Shown: positions 16,489 through 23,889 of the stretch, in pieces
How positions within the stretch are numbered: position 1 is the first letter of the stretch
Layout: each line of letters opens with the position of its first letter
NCBI GenBank assembly: GCA_964369385.1
Contig: CAYJEY010000009.1
Location: forward strand, 1 to 64,000
DNA from: CALVGQ01 sp964369385
Lineage (GTDB): Bacteria; Bacillota_I; Bacilli_A; Erysipelotrichales; Erysipelotrichaceae
Direction of reading: 5' to 3'
Length of the DNA stretch: 64,000 nucleotides
Program-made: the position numbers and the translations under genes
Notes under the pieces: generated by a model
Database searches by the model: none
Told to the model about the DNA's origin: nothing
The model's input: the letters and a program-made list of their open reading frames with translations, nothing else

Positions 16489-17784
16489 ATGAAGTTACAT
16501 GGGACAATGAAAATCGAAAATCAAGATTTATTTATCGGTGGAATGAGCTGTAATGAGCTTAGAAAAAAATATAAAACACCACTGTATATTCTAGATGAGC
16601 AATTAGTGCGTGAAAATGCACGTGCATATAAGCAAGCATTTTGTAGTGAATTTCCACACAATCGAGTAGCATATGCAGGGAAAGCATTTCTTCCTCTAGC
16701 TATGTGTAAATTGATAAATGAGGAAGAACTTTACTTAGATGTAGTTTCTGCAGGTGAACTATTTACGGCAAAGAAGGCAAATTTTCCAATGGGGCGCATC
16801 CTTTTTCATGGTAACGCTAAAACTCTTGAAGAAGTAATTATGGGAGTTGAATATGGAGTGGGACGCTTCGTTGTGGATGGCTTTCATGAGTTAGATATGA
16901 TCGAAGAAATATGTCGCGAAAAAAATACTACACAAGAGGTTTATTTGCGTATTACACCCGGCATTGAAGCACATACTCACGATTACATCATGACTGGCCA
17001 AATCGATTCTAAATTTGGTTTTGCGCTAGGAAATAACGAATTATTTGAAGCACTTGCTCATTTGGAGCAATATCAGCACATTCGCTTTGTAGGTATACAT
17101 GCTCATATTGGATCACAAATCTTTGAGTTACAACCATATCGAGATGAAGTTGAAATTCTACTGAAATTATTGAAAAAATTAAACACTGAATATGGTTTAT
17201 CTATTCAAGAAGTCGATTTAGGTGGTGGTTTTGGTGTATATTATACTCAAGAGGATCATCCACTTTCAATTTCTGAAGTCTGCAGTGCAATCATTACGCA
17301 TGCAAAAAAAGTTTGCCAAGAGTTGAATATCGAAATGCCAATTTTAGTTATTGAGCCAGGGCGCTCAATTGTTGCTAATGCAGGAAGCACACTATACACT
17401 GTCAATGCAATTAAAAAAATAGAGGGAGTACGCACTTATGTAACAGTGGATGGAGGGATGAGTGACAATATTCGACCTTCGCTCTATAATGCGAAATATG
17501 AATGTACTATCGCCAATCGAATGAATGAAGAAGCACGCCAAAGTGTCTGTGTTGCAGGAAGAAGTTGCGAAAGTGGAGATATACTAATTGATGAAATACA
17601 AATTCCAACAGTAAAAAAAGGTGACCTATTACTTGTTGCGACAACGGGCGCATATGGTTATAGTATGTCAATGAACTACAATAAAATCGCAAAACCGGCT
17701 ATCATTAGTGTAAAGCAGGGAGAAAGTAAGTGTCTTGTTAGAAGACAGACGCTGGAAGAAATGTTGATGTTGGAGGAGGATTAA
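16489..17784 (+). CDS. lysA: diaminopimelate decarboxylase
   Basis: This PLP enzyme converts meso-diaminopimelate to L-lysine. The 431-residue protein has the PLP-lysine block VAYAGKAFL, HAHIGSQ, the phosphate-binding DLGGGFG, EPGRSIV, and the dimer-interface active-site motif CESGDIL followed by GAYGYSMSMNYN. No other DAP-pathway gene is in the window; its operon partners are murein peptidases instead, which suggests its DAP can come from salvage. The ATG at 16489 follows AGGAG. The stop is 1 bp before the dppA start. Confidence 0.92.
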   Translation: MKLHGTMKIENQDLFIGGMSCNELRKKYKTPLYILDEQLVRENARAYKQAFCSEFPHNRVAYAGKAFLPLAMCKLINEEELYLDVVSAGELFTAKKANFPMGRILFHGNAKTLEEVIMGVEYGVGRFVVDGFHELDMIEEICREKNTTQEVYLRITPGIEAHTHDYIMTGQIDSKFGFALGNNELFEALAHLEQYQHIRFVGIHAHIGSQIFELQPYRDEVEILLKLLKKLNTEYGLSIQEVDLGGGFGVYYTQEDHPLSISEVCSAIITHAKKVCQELNIEMPILVIEPGRSIVANAGSTLYTVNAIKKIEGVRTYVTVDGGMSDNIRPSLYNAKYECTIANRMNEEARQSVCVAGRSCESGDILIDEIQIPTVKKGDLLLVATTGAYGYSMSMNYNKIAKPAIISVKQGESKCLVRRQTLEEMLMLEED

Positions 17785-17785
17785 C

Positions 17786-18580
17786 ATGAAAGTATTCATT
17801 AGTGCAGACATTGAAGGTGTAGCAGGAATCGCAGATTGGCAAGAAACACTTCTAAATTCGAATGAAGGTCATGCCTTTCAAGTTCAAATGAGTAAGGAAG
17901 TAGCCGCGGCCTGTATTGGTGCAAATGAAGCCGGGACAACACATATTATGGTCAAAGATGCACATGATAGTGGACGCTCGATTCAAGCAAGTTATCTTCC
18001 ACAAAACACAACGCTTATCCGAGGGTGGACAAGAGGACCGGAAGTTATGATGGCAGGAATTGATCACGAGTATGTAGCTAGTGCAATGATTGGTTATCAT
18101 AGTGGTGCAGGAATGAGTGGCAATCATTTAGCACATACTTTATCGCGTCGCTATTCTTCAATTAAAATTAATGGAGAGGTTGCTACTGAGTTTTTGATCA
18201 ATGCCTATACTTCACTTTACTACGGAGTACCGGTAGTGTTGGTAAGTGGTGATGCTGAACTATGTACACATGCAAAGACACACTTCCCTAATATTGAGAC
18301 TATTGTGACAAATTATTGTGTTGGGCAAGCTACTTTTGCAATTCACCCAGATGTAGCTATTGCTCAAATTCAAGAAAAAATGATTAAAGCACTATCTGGG
18401 AACATTGATCGCCATCATATTCAGTTGCCAAAAAACTTTGAAGTGGAAATACGATATCATGAACATGGCTTAGTTCATCGTAATTCATTTTACCCTAAGA
18501 TGAGTAAGATAGATTCACATACTTTATCGTTTAAAACAAATGATTATTTTGAAGTTATGCGCATGTTATTATTTATATAG
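17786..18580 (+). CDS. dppA: D-aminopeptidase DppA, peptidase family M55
   Basis: This zinc aminopeptidase (264 residues) releases N-terminal D-amino acids such as D-Ala from D-Ala-D-Ala or D-Ala-Gly. Zinc ligands match the B. subtilis enzyme: Asp8 and Glu10 in ISADIEGVAGI, His60 in KDAHDSG, and a further His (about 105) in IGYHSGAG. The gene follows lysA by 1 bp with GGAGGA in the lysA tail and is the last gene before a strong terminator. In this operon it would process D-Ala-containing murein peptides. Confidence 0.9.
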   Translation: MKVFISADIEGVAGIADWQETLLNSNEGHAFQVQMSKEVAAACIGANEAGTTHIMVKDAHDSGRSIQASYLPQNTTLIRGWTRGPEVMMAGIDHEYVASAMIGYHSGAGMSGNHLAHTLSRRYSSIKINGEVATEFLINAYTSLYYGVPVVLVSGDAELCTHAKTHFPNIETIVTNYCVGQATFAIHPDVAIAQIQEKMIKALSGNIDRHHIQLPKNFEVEIRYHEHGLVHRNSFYPKMSKIDSHTLSFKTNDYFEVMRMLLFI

Positions 18581-18600
18581 AAGGGAAACCTTCTTTTTTT
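18579..18600 (+). terminator. terminator of the lysine-riboswitch operon
   Basis: AGAAGG-GAAA-CCTTCT, a GNRA-like tetraloop stem starting within the dppA stop codon, followed by seven T. Confidence 0.85.
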
Positions 18601-18630
18601 ACAAATATTGGATTATTAATAGTGTTTTTC

Positions 18631-18659
18631 TTGCGCTAAATAGGAGCTAGTGCTATACT
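18631..18659 (+). promoter_or_regulatory. promoter of the diguanylate cyclase gene
   Basis: TTGCGC (18631-18636), 17-nt spacer, TATACT (18654-18659), about 38 bp before the ATG. Confidence 0.55.
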
Positions 18660-18696
18660 TTAACCGAAATGTAACTAATATAAAGGGTGTGGTTAT

Positions 18697-21120
18697 ATGA
18701 TGATGTATATTAGTGTATTAGCAATGTTGACATTTTTGCATTTGATGTTTATTTTTGCGTTTACAGATAAAGCTCTTGAGAGAGCTACATTTGGCTATTT
18801 TGGGAAAATAATATCATCTCTTTTTTATTCGTATTTAATTGTGAGTATTGGTCTTCATTCACAATCTTTTAGCATGTTTGATAACTTCATGATTGCTGTC
18901 TTCTTTTTAATCACTTTTCTTATAAATTATCGGGCAAATATTTATCTTATTGGAGCATGTGCTTTAGCAGTTGCGTTACATGTATTAGCGTTTAGGTCAA
19001 TTATGGTATTTTCTGTCTCATTAATCACGGGTCAAAGTCTTTCTTTTTTATCTCAACCGATAAATGAAATGGGCATCATGATTATGGTTACAGTATTACT
19101 TATTGTTGCAACAGGAGTATTGAATGCTTTTTTATCAAAAGATGCGATTGAAGTTATTAGTAAAAAACCTGAACAGTTGAAATTCTTAATTGTATTATAT
19201 GGAATATTTGTATTATATGTAGTTGTTAATTCTGGATTAAACCACTCTGATAATGCACTTGCAGCGTTTAGTATTTCACAAATATCAGCAGCAGCTGTAA
19301 TGATGGTAGGTATGTATACTGGCTTGTTTTTCCTTATTAATACAAACCGTATGCAGGATTATATAGAACAATCTGAAATGCTCCAAAATGAGGTTTCCCG
19401 AGCACAACTTTTCAATAATTTAATTACTAGTGGTACATTGGCAACATATGAGTTTGACTGTACATTAGATGAACTAATTTCAATGTCTTATAATGGAAGC
19501 GAAGTAAGTTTACCTGAGGATAAAACCTTTAGTGCAACTATTGAGCGTGTGACTGCCAGTGTGATGCATCCTGAGGACTACAAAAAAATGGGGCATATCT
19601 TGAGTGTTGAGCATATTTTAAATGAACACCAGGCGGGTAGAAACCACTTAGAAATAAATTATCGACGATTAACACAATTAAATGAGTATCGTTGGGTAAA
19701 TGTAAGTGTTAAAGGATTATTAGATAAACGCAATCATTTGATGGTTACGATTATTGTATCAGATGTACATGAAGATGAAATAGAACGCTTAGAGCTTCAA
19801 GAAAAAGCACAAAGAGATTCACTCACTGGTGCATATAATAAAGGAGCGATCAAAGAAAAGATTGATGAATGCCTTGCATTAAATACCTCTGGAACACTTG
19901 CTATCCTCGACTTAGATGATTTCAAAATGGTGAATGATAATCTTGGTCATGAGTGTGGAGACTTTGTGTTAGTCGAAATTGTCAATAAAATAACTGAATT
20001 ATTTAGAGATGATGATCTTGTAGGTCGCATCGGAGGAGATGAATTTATTGTCTTCATTAATGCTGATGCGAATATCACTGCAATTCATCGACGTATGAAT
20101 AATTTATTGCAGGCCATTAAAAAATCTAGTGTGCTCGGGGAGTTGTGCCAAAATCGTGTATCTTGTAGTATTGGAGTAGCAATTGCTCATAAGCATGGTG
20201 AGAGTTTTGATGAATTGTACCGCAATGCTGACTTTGCCTTATATGAATCAAAACGTAAAGGAAAAAATACATATAGCATTTATCAAAATAATCGAGTAGA
20301 GGGATTCCAACCTATCATCACTGAAATTGATTCAAACAATAAACCTACATCGATGCAGTTAAATCCTATCTATGAAGCATTATCTCACTTCCCAGATAAA
20401 AAGGTAGCTCTGCAAAATGCAATGCAAGTATTAATTGATCAGTTTAGGTTTGATCATGGTTATTTATATCATTTTAATGCAGTAGAGGGAGTACTTAATC
20501 GAGATATTGAAGTGTTTAACTCAAGTGTTAAAAACAAACACAACTCATTTTCTTTGGAAGTGTTCACGATGCCAATGATACCGCAAGAATTGGTGGATCA
20601 AGATGTTGAGCAACAAAATTTCTACTTCAAAAATCGTGAAAAATTAATGAAGTCAGTATACATCGGTCTAATTGATGAAACAATGCAGTCTTTGTATGTC
20701 CGACCTATTCTTGATAATAAGAATTTTACTGGTTTTATTTCATTGGATAAATATCGTATGGGGAATTTAAGTGATGATGAAGTAGTGGTGCTTAATGAGG
20801 CGGTAAGTGTAATTATGTTGTTTTATAAAGAAATGATTAAATCTTCTGTAGCTACGATTTATCAAAATATTATTGATGGAATGTTGATGCATATTCAATC
20901 TAATGTATGTGTGGTAAATAAAGAGGGGAAACTAATTTATGTTAGTCCGCAAACACGTAGTGAACTTGGTGTTGGGAATCAGCAAGATTTCTATCAGTTT
21001 TTAAGTCTTAATCAGCAAGAGCTTTTAAGTTTATTAAATTCAAACCATGAGGCAATTAATGAAATCAGTTGGTTTGAAAGTCAAATGGCATACTTAATCG
21101 ATTTAAATTATTGGATATAA
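18697..21120 (+). CDS. membrane diguanylate cyclase (GGDEF) with C-terminal sensory region
   Basis: The enzyme makes cyclic di-GMP from two GTP. The 807-residue protein has about seven or eight membrane helices (~1-225), a PAS-like segment (~230-365), a GGDEF domain (~366-520) starting RDSLTGAYNKGAI with intact G446-G-D-E-F, and ~280 further residues resembling a GAF-like plus second PAS-like region (VVNKEGKLIYVSPQTRSELG). An inhibitory I-site RxxD (Arg437) lies five residues before GGDEF, so product feedback is expected. No EAL or HD-GYP gene is nearby. It is a single-gene unit between terminators. Confidence 0.88.
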   Translation: MMMYISVLAMLTFLHLMFIFAFTDKALERATFGYFGKIISSLFYSYLIVSIGLHSQSFSMFDNFMIAVFFLITFLINYRANIYLIGACALAVALHVLAFRSIMVFSVSLITGQSLSFLSQPINEMGIMIMVTVLLIVATGVLNAFLSKDAIEVISKKPEQLKFLIVLYGIFVLYVVVNSGLNHSDNALAAFSISQISAAAVMMVGMYTGLFFLINTNRMQDYIEQSEMLQNEVSRAQLFNNLITSGTLATYEFDCTLDELISMSYNGSEVSLPEDKTFSATIERVTASVMHPEDYKKMGHILSVEHILNEHQAGRNHLEINYRRLTQLNEYRWVNVSVKGLLDKRNHLMVTIIVSDVHEDEIERLELQEKAQRDSLTGAYNKGAIKEKIDECLALNTSGTLAILDLDDFKMVNDNLGHECGDFVLVEIVNKITELFRDDDLVGRIGGDEFIVFINADANITAIHRRMNNLLQAIKKSSVLGELCQNRVSCSIGVAIAHKHGESFDELYRNADFALYESKRKGKNTYSIYQNNRVEGFQPIITEIDSNNKPTSMQLNPIYEALSHFPDKKVALQNAMQVLIDQFRFDHGYLYHFNAVEGVLNRDIEVFNSSVKNKHNSFSLEVFTMPMIPQELVDQDVEQQNFYFKNREKLMKSVYIGLIDETMQSLYVRPILDNKNFTGFISLDKYRMGNLSDDEVVVLNEAVSVIMLFYKEMIKSSVATIYQNIIDGMLMHIQSNVCVVNKEGKLIYVSPQTRSELGVGNQQDFYQFLSLNQQELLSLLNSNHEAINEISWFESQMAYLIDLNYWI

Positions 21121-21125
21121 AAGAG

Positions 21126-21157
21126 AAGTTGATTTCATTGTGAATCAACTTTTTTTA
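21126..21157 (+). terminator. terminator after the GGDEF gene
   Basis: AAGTTGATT and AATCAACTT form a 9-bp stem with an 8-nt loop and are followed by a T-run. Confidence 0.85.
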
Positions 21158-21196
21158 TGAAATACACTATGCTATATTTATATTGGAGGGAAATAT

Positions 21197-21679
21197 ATGT
21201 TAAAGATAAAAGAGGCATCACATAATGAAAATAATGTAATCGCAGCACTTGCTAAAGAGATTTGGCATGAGCACTACACCGCAATTATTGGTACTGAGCA
21301 AATCAATTATATGCTTGAGTTAATTCAAAGCGAAAATGCTATCCAAAAACAAATTGAATCAGGGATGAAGTACTATTTATTTGAATATGAAGGAACATAC
21401 TGTGGATATCTTGCGTTTAAGTTTGAAACTCTGAACAAAGCCTTTTTAAGCAAGCTATATATTAAGAATGGTTATCGTGGAAAAGGTGCAATTAAGTTAG
21501 CGCTAAACACAATTAAAGAATTAGGTGCAAACCAAATCTACTTAACAGTAAATAGAGAAAATTATAATTCAATTGAGGCGTACCAACATAGAGGGTTTGA
21601 TATCGTAAAAGAAGAAAAAGCAGATATTGGTCATGGCTATATTATGGATGATTACATCATGGAGTGGAATTGTGTATAA
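21197..21679 (+). CDS. GNAT-family N-acetyltransferase
   Basis: This cytoplasmic acetyl-CoA-dependent acetyltransferase (160 residues) has an unknown acceptor. The family core is visible: beta strand YCGYLAFKFE, the acetyl-CoA loop LYIKNGYRGKGAIKLAL, then NQIYLTVNRENYNSIEAYQHRGF, where the Asn and Tyr are typical of the fold. The C-terminus DIGHGYIMDDYIMEW resembles GNATs often annotated as acting on spermidine or ribosomal protein substrates, but that is only resemblance. GGAGGGAA precedes the ATG. Confidence 0.85.
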   Translation: MLKIKEASHNENNVIAALAKEIWHEHYTAIIGTEQINYMLELIQSENAIQKQIESGMKYYLFEYEGTYCGYLAFKFETLNKAFLSKLYIKNGYRGKGAIKLALNTIKELGANQIYLTVNRENYNSIEAYQHRGFDIVKEEKADIGHGYIMDDYIMEWNCV

Positions 21680-21710
21680 TTTGTGAAAAAATGTTAGATT
21701 TGTAAATTTG

Positions 21711-21763
21711 TAGACAAAATATGACAGCTATGATAATATTAAGCAACTAGTTTAATAACTAGT
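21711..21763 (+). promoter_or_regulatory. promoter and palindromic operator of the first FMN-lipoprotein gene
   Basis: TAGACA (21711-21716), 17-nt spacer, TAATAT (21734-21739) with an upstream TG. Six bases later comes ACTAGTTTAATAACTAGT (21746-21763), a perfect 7-bp inverted repeat around TAAT. The same ACTAGTT...AACTAGT palindrome follows the -10 of the next gene at the same 6-base distance, marking it as a likely repressor operator. Confidence 0.6.
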
Positions 21764-21779
21764 AACGGAGGAAATTAAA

Positions 21780-22259
21780 ATGAAAAAATTATTAGCACTA
21801 TTAGTATCTCTTACTTTAGTAGCAGGTCTTGTGGGATGTTCAAGCGAAACTGAAACTGAAGCTACACCTACACCAGAAGCTACAGAAGAAACAACTGCAG
21901 AAGAAACTACTACAGAAGCTACAGAAGAAACTACTGAAGCTGAAGGAGAAGAAACAACTGAAGCTGCAACTGAAGAAGAAACAGCTACAATCGCTGATGG
22001 AACTTATGAAGGTGTTGGAACTGGATTTGGAGACGCTGCAATCAACGTAACAATTACTGTTGAAGGTGGAGTATTCACTGATGTAGTTCTTGCAACTGAA
22101 GAAGAACATCCAGTAAGCACTGAGCAACAAGCTACTGATTACGAAGCTATCGAAGCTGCTGTACTTGAAGCAAATGGAACTGTTGATACTGTTTCAGGTG
22201 TTACACTTTCAGCAAGTCTTGCTGGTGTAAATGCTGCAATCGAAGACGCATTCAACTAA
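21780..22259 (+). CDS. FMN-binding-domain lipoprotein
   Basis: This surface lipoprotein (159 residues) probably carries covalent FMN as an extracellular electron carrier. It has a signal peptide with lipobox GLVGC (Cys20), a long E/T/A linker (~25-65), and one FMN-binding domain starting DGTYEGVGTGFG with the flavinylation motif DTVSGVT. The ApbE consensus is D-x-x-S/T-G-A-T/S; Val replaces Ala here. The family includes the domain of NqrC/RnfG and of the Listeria electron-transfer lipoprotein PplA. No apbE is in the window. The signal peptide is almost identical to that of the next gene. Confidence 0.85.
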   Translation: MKKLLALLVSLTLVAGLVGCSSETETEATPTPEATEETTAEETTTEATEETTEAEGEETTEAATEEETATIADGTYEGVGTGFGDAAINVTITVEGGVFTDVVLATEEEHPVSTEQQATDYEAIEAAVLEANGTVDTVSGVTLSASLAGVNAAIEDAFN

Positions 22260-22271
22260 TTTTAATTACTT

Positions 22272-22304
22272 AAACTCTTACTTCATTGTGAGAGTTTTTT
22301 TTTT
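22272..22304 (+). terminator. terminator between the two FMN-lipoprotein genes
   Basis: AAACTCT and AGAGTTT stem with a 12-nt loop, followed by about ten T, so the two lipoprotein genes are separate transcripts. Confidence 0.8.
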
Positions 22305-22335
22305 GCTGTTAAAATAAGTCAATACAACCCTAATA

Positions 22336-22393
22336 TTGGACAAAAAGGTAGATAGATGTTATAATCTATTGACTAGTTAATAAATTAACTAGT
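22336..22393 (+). promoter_or_regulatory. promoter and palindromic operator of the second FMN-lipoprotein gene
   Basis: TTGGAC (22336-22341), 18-nt spacer, perfect TATAAT (22360-22365), then ACTAGTTAA-TAAA-TTAACTAGT (22372-22393), a perfect 9-bp inverted repeat over the expected start site. It is the stronger copy of the palindrome at 21746-21763. Confidence 0.7.
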
Positions 22394-22414
22394 GGTAAAG
22401 AGGAGAGATTTAAA

Positions 22415-23608
22415 ATGAAAAAATTAGTATCACTTTTGGTTTCTTTAGTTTTAGTTGCTGGACTTGTAGGATGTTCAAGCGAAACTGAAACAGCAGAAAC
22501 AACGCCAACGCCCGAAGCAACTGAAGAGGTTAGTGCAACACAAACATTCTCAGCAGAGTATGAAATGTTAGGGACAACATCTAGTGGTAATCCAAAGAAT
22601 GACACATTTATTTTTGAAGGAACTACAGATGAGAATGGAATCATCACAGAACTTTACTTCGATGTTATTCGTAACAAAGGATTAGAAGGTGAATATTCAA
22701 AAACAGATATCTATGGTTATGAAATGAATGTATCAGATGCAATCATTACTGAAACTGAAGAAGGGTTTAAATTAGATTCTTTAACTTCTAAAGGATATTC
22801 TGAAGAATTTGCAGAAGGGGGATTACAATTCCTTAACAATGCAACAATTGAAAACTTGACACCAGAAACTACTTTTGGAGAATTAACAGTTACTGATTAT
22901 ACAGGAACGCAGTTAAGCCCAGAAGATGCAATTATTTCTTATAAAGGACTTGCAGTTGAAGCGGGTGTTGAAGAATTAAGTGCAGATACATTAGTAAGTG
23001 ATCTTGTAGATCTTCATGGTTTATATGATGGAACAACTTTTGTAGCTGGAGAAAATCGTGTGTCATTTGAAGGAATTGGTGGAGGACGTAGCTATGGTGA
23101 ACAAATCCAAGCAATCGCTGACCACATTCTTGCGAATGAAATGACACTTGAAGAAGTTTATGACATGTTCAAAACAGTTAACCAAAGCGGTTCTGAAATT
23201 GCAGAACGCGATGTAGTATCTGGGGCAACAATCCAATTCGTTGGAGATTTCCAACGTATGGTTTATGTTGCGATGCATGGAGAATTATTCCAAGGTGTTG
23301 TAACACACACTGAAGTAGATGGAAATAAAAAAGTTGAAGTTGTAACACAAGGTTATGGTGGAGAAATCGAAACTCATGTTACATTTGATGCTGAAGGAAA
23401 CATTGTTGAAATCGCTGTACGTGATGATAATGAATCAGGTGATTATGGTGCTAAATTAACAGTTGAAGGTTCTGACTATATTAATGCATTAATAGATGGA
23501 CAAGCTGATGTAGCTTCAGTTGATGTAGTATCAGGTTCAACAAAAACTTCTGATGCGCTTAAGTTAGCTGTACAATACGCACAAGATTACATTTCTACAT
23601 TAGAATAG
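22415..23608 (+). CDS. lipoprotein with two FMN-attachment motifs
   Basis: This 397-residue surface lipoprotein has lipobox GLVGC (Cys20), a short T/E/P linker, then two domains. The first (~45-290) ends with the flavinylation motif DVVSGAT; the second (~290-397) ends with DVVSGST in VDVVSGSTKTSDAL. Both fit the ApbE attachment pattern D-x-x-S-G-A/S-T. Architecture and size resemble PplA-type two-FMN electron-transfer lipoproteins. It has its own promoter with the shared palindrome, so it is probably co-regulated with the preceding gene. Extracellular electron transfer or reductase function is inferred; the membrane partners are not in view. Confidence 0.82.
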   Translation: MKKLVSLLVSLVLVAGLVGCSSETETAETTPTPEATEEVSATQTFSAEYEMLGTTSSGNPKNDTFIFEGTTDENGIITELYFDVIRNKGLEGEYSKTDIYGYEMNVSDAIITETEEGFKLDSLTSKGYSEEFAEGGLQFLNNATIENLTPETTFGELTVTDYTGTQLSPEDAIISYKGLAVEAGVEELSADTLVSDLVDLHGLYDGTTFVAGENRVSFEGIGGGRSYGEQIQAIADHILANEMTLEEVYDMFKTVNQSGSEIAERDVVSGATIQFVGDFQRMVYVAMHGELFQGVVTHTEVDGNKKVEVVTQGYGGEIETHVTFDAEGNIVEIAVRDDNESGDYGAKLTVEGSDYINALIDGQADVASVDVVSGSTKTSDALKLAVQYAQDYISTLE

Positions 23609-23618
23609 AAACTATTTA

Positions 23619-23643
23619 AAGAGTCCTTAGGGCTCTTTTTTTT
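23619..23643 (+). terminator. terminator after the second FMN-lipoprotein gene
   Basis: AAGAGTCC-TTA-GGGCTCTT stem (one G-U) followed by a run of T. Confidence 0.85.
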
Positions 23644-23805
23644 GAGATGCTTAATTAGATATAATTGAAAATAAAAGTGTTTATGTTAAAAGTTCTTGAA
23701 CAATAAAAATGTAAAAATGTAAAAAATAAAGAACAACTCAATGAAAATTTTTTCATGGATATAATAGAAAATAAATCATTTTTTCATGAAAAACTTGATT
23801 TGTGT

Positions 23806-23834
23806 TTGACAAATTATTCATGAGTAAGTATAAT
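23806..23834 (+). promoter_or_regulatory. oppA promoter (consensus)
   Basis: TTGACA (23806-23811), 17-nt spacer, TATAAT (23829-23834): an exact sigma-A promoter. The A/T-rich 160 bp before it holds palindromes such as ATGAAAA-TT-TTTTCAT (23741-23757) and TTTTTCATGAAAAA (about 23780-23793) that may be operators. They resemble but do not match the CodY box. Confidence 0.85.
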
Positions 23835-23889
23835 AAAGAGGCATTAGGGATTTAATTTTTTTTAATCAATCGAAAAGGGAGGAAGAAAG

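Noticed and set aside
21829..22130. Open frames on both strands over the first FMN-lipoprotein gene
   Set aside because: They are Lys/Gln/Leu- or Ser/Cys/Phe-only low-complexity readings of the E/T-rich linker codons in other frames.
23741..23793. CodY boxes upstream of oppA
   Set aside because: TTTTTCATGAAAAA and ATGAAAA...TTTTCAT have an even centre and miss the AATTTTCWGAAAATT spacing; kept only as unnamed palindromes.
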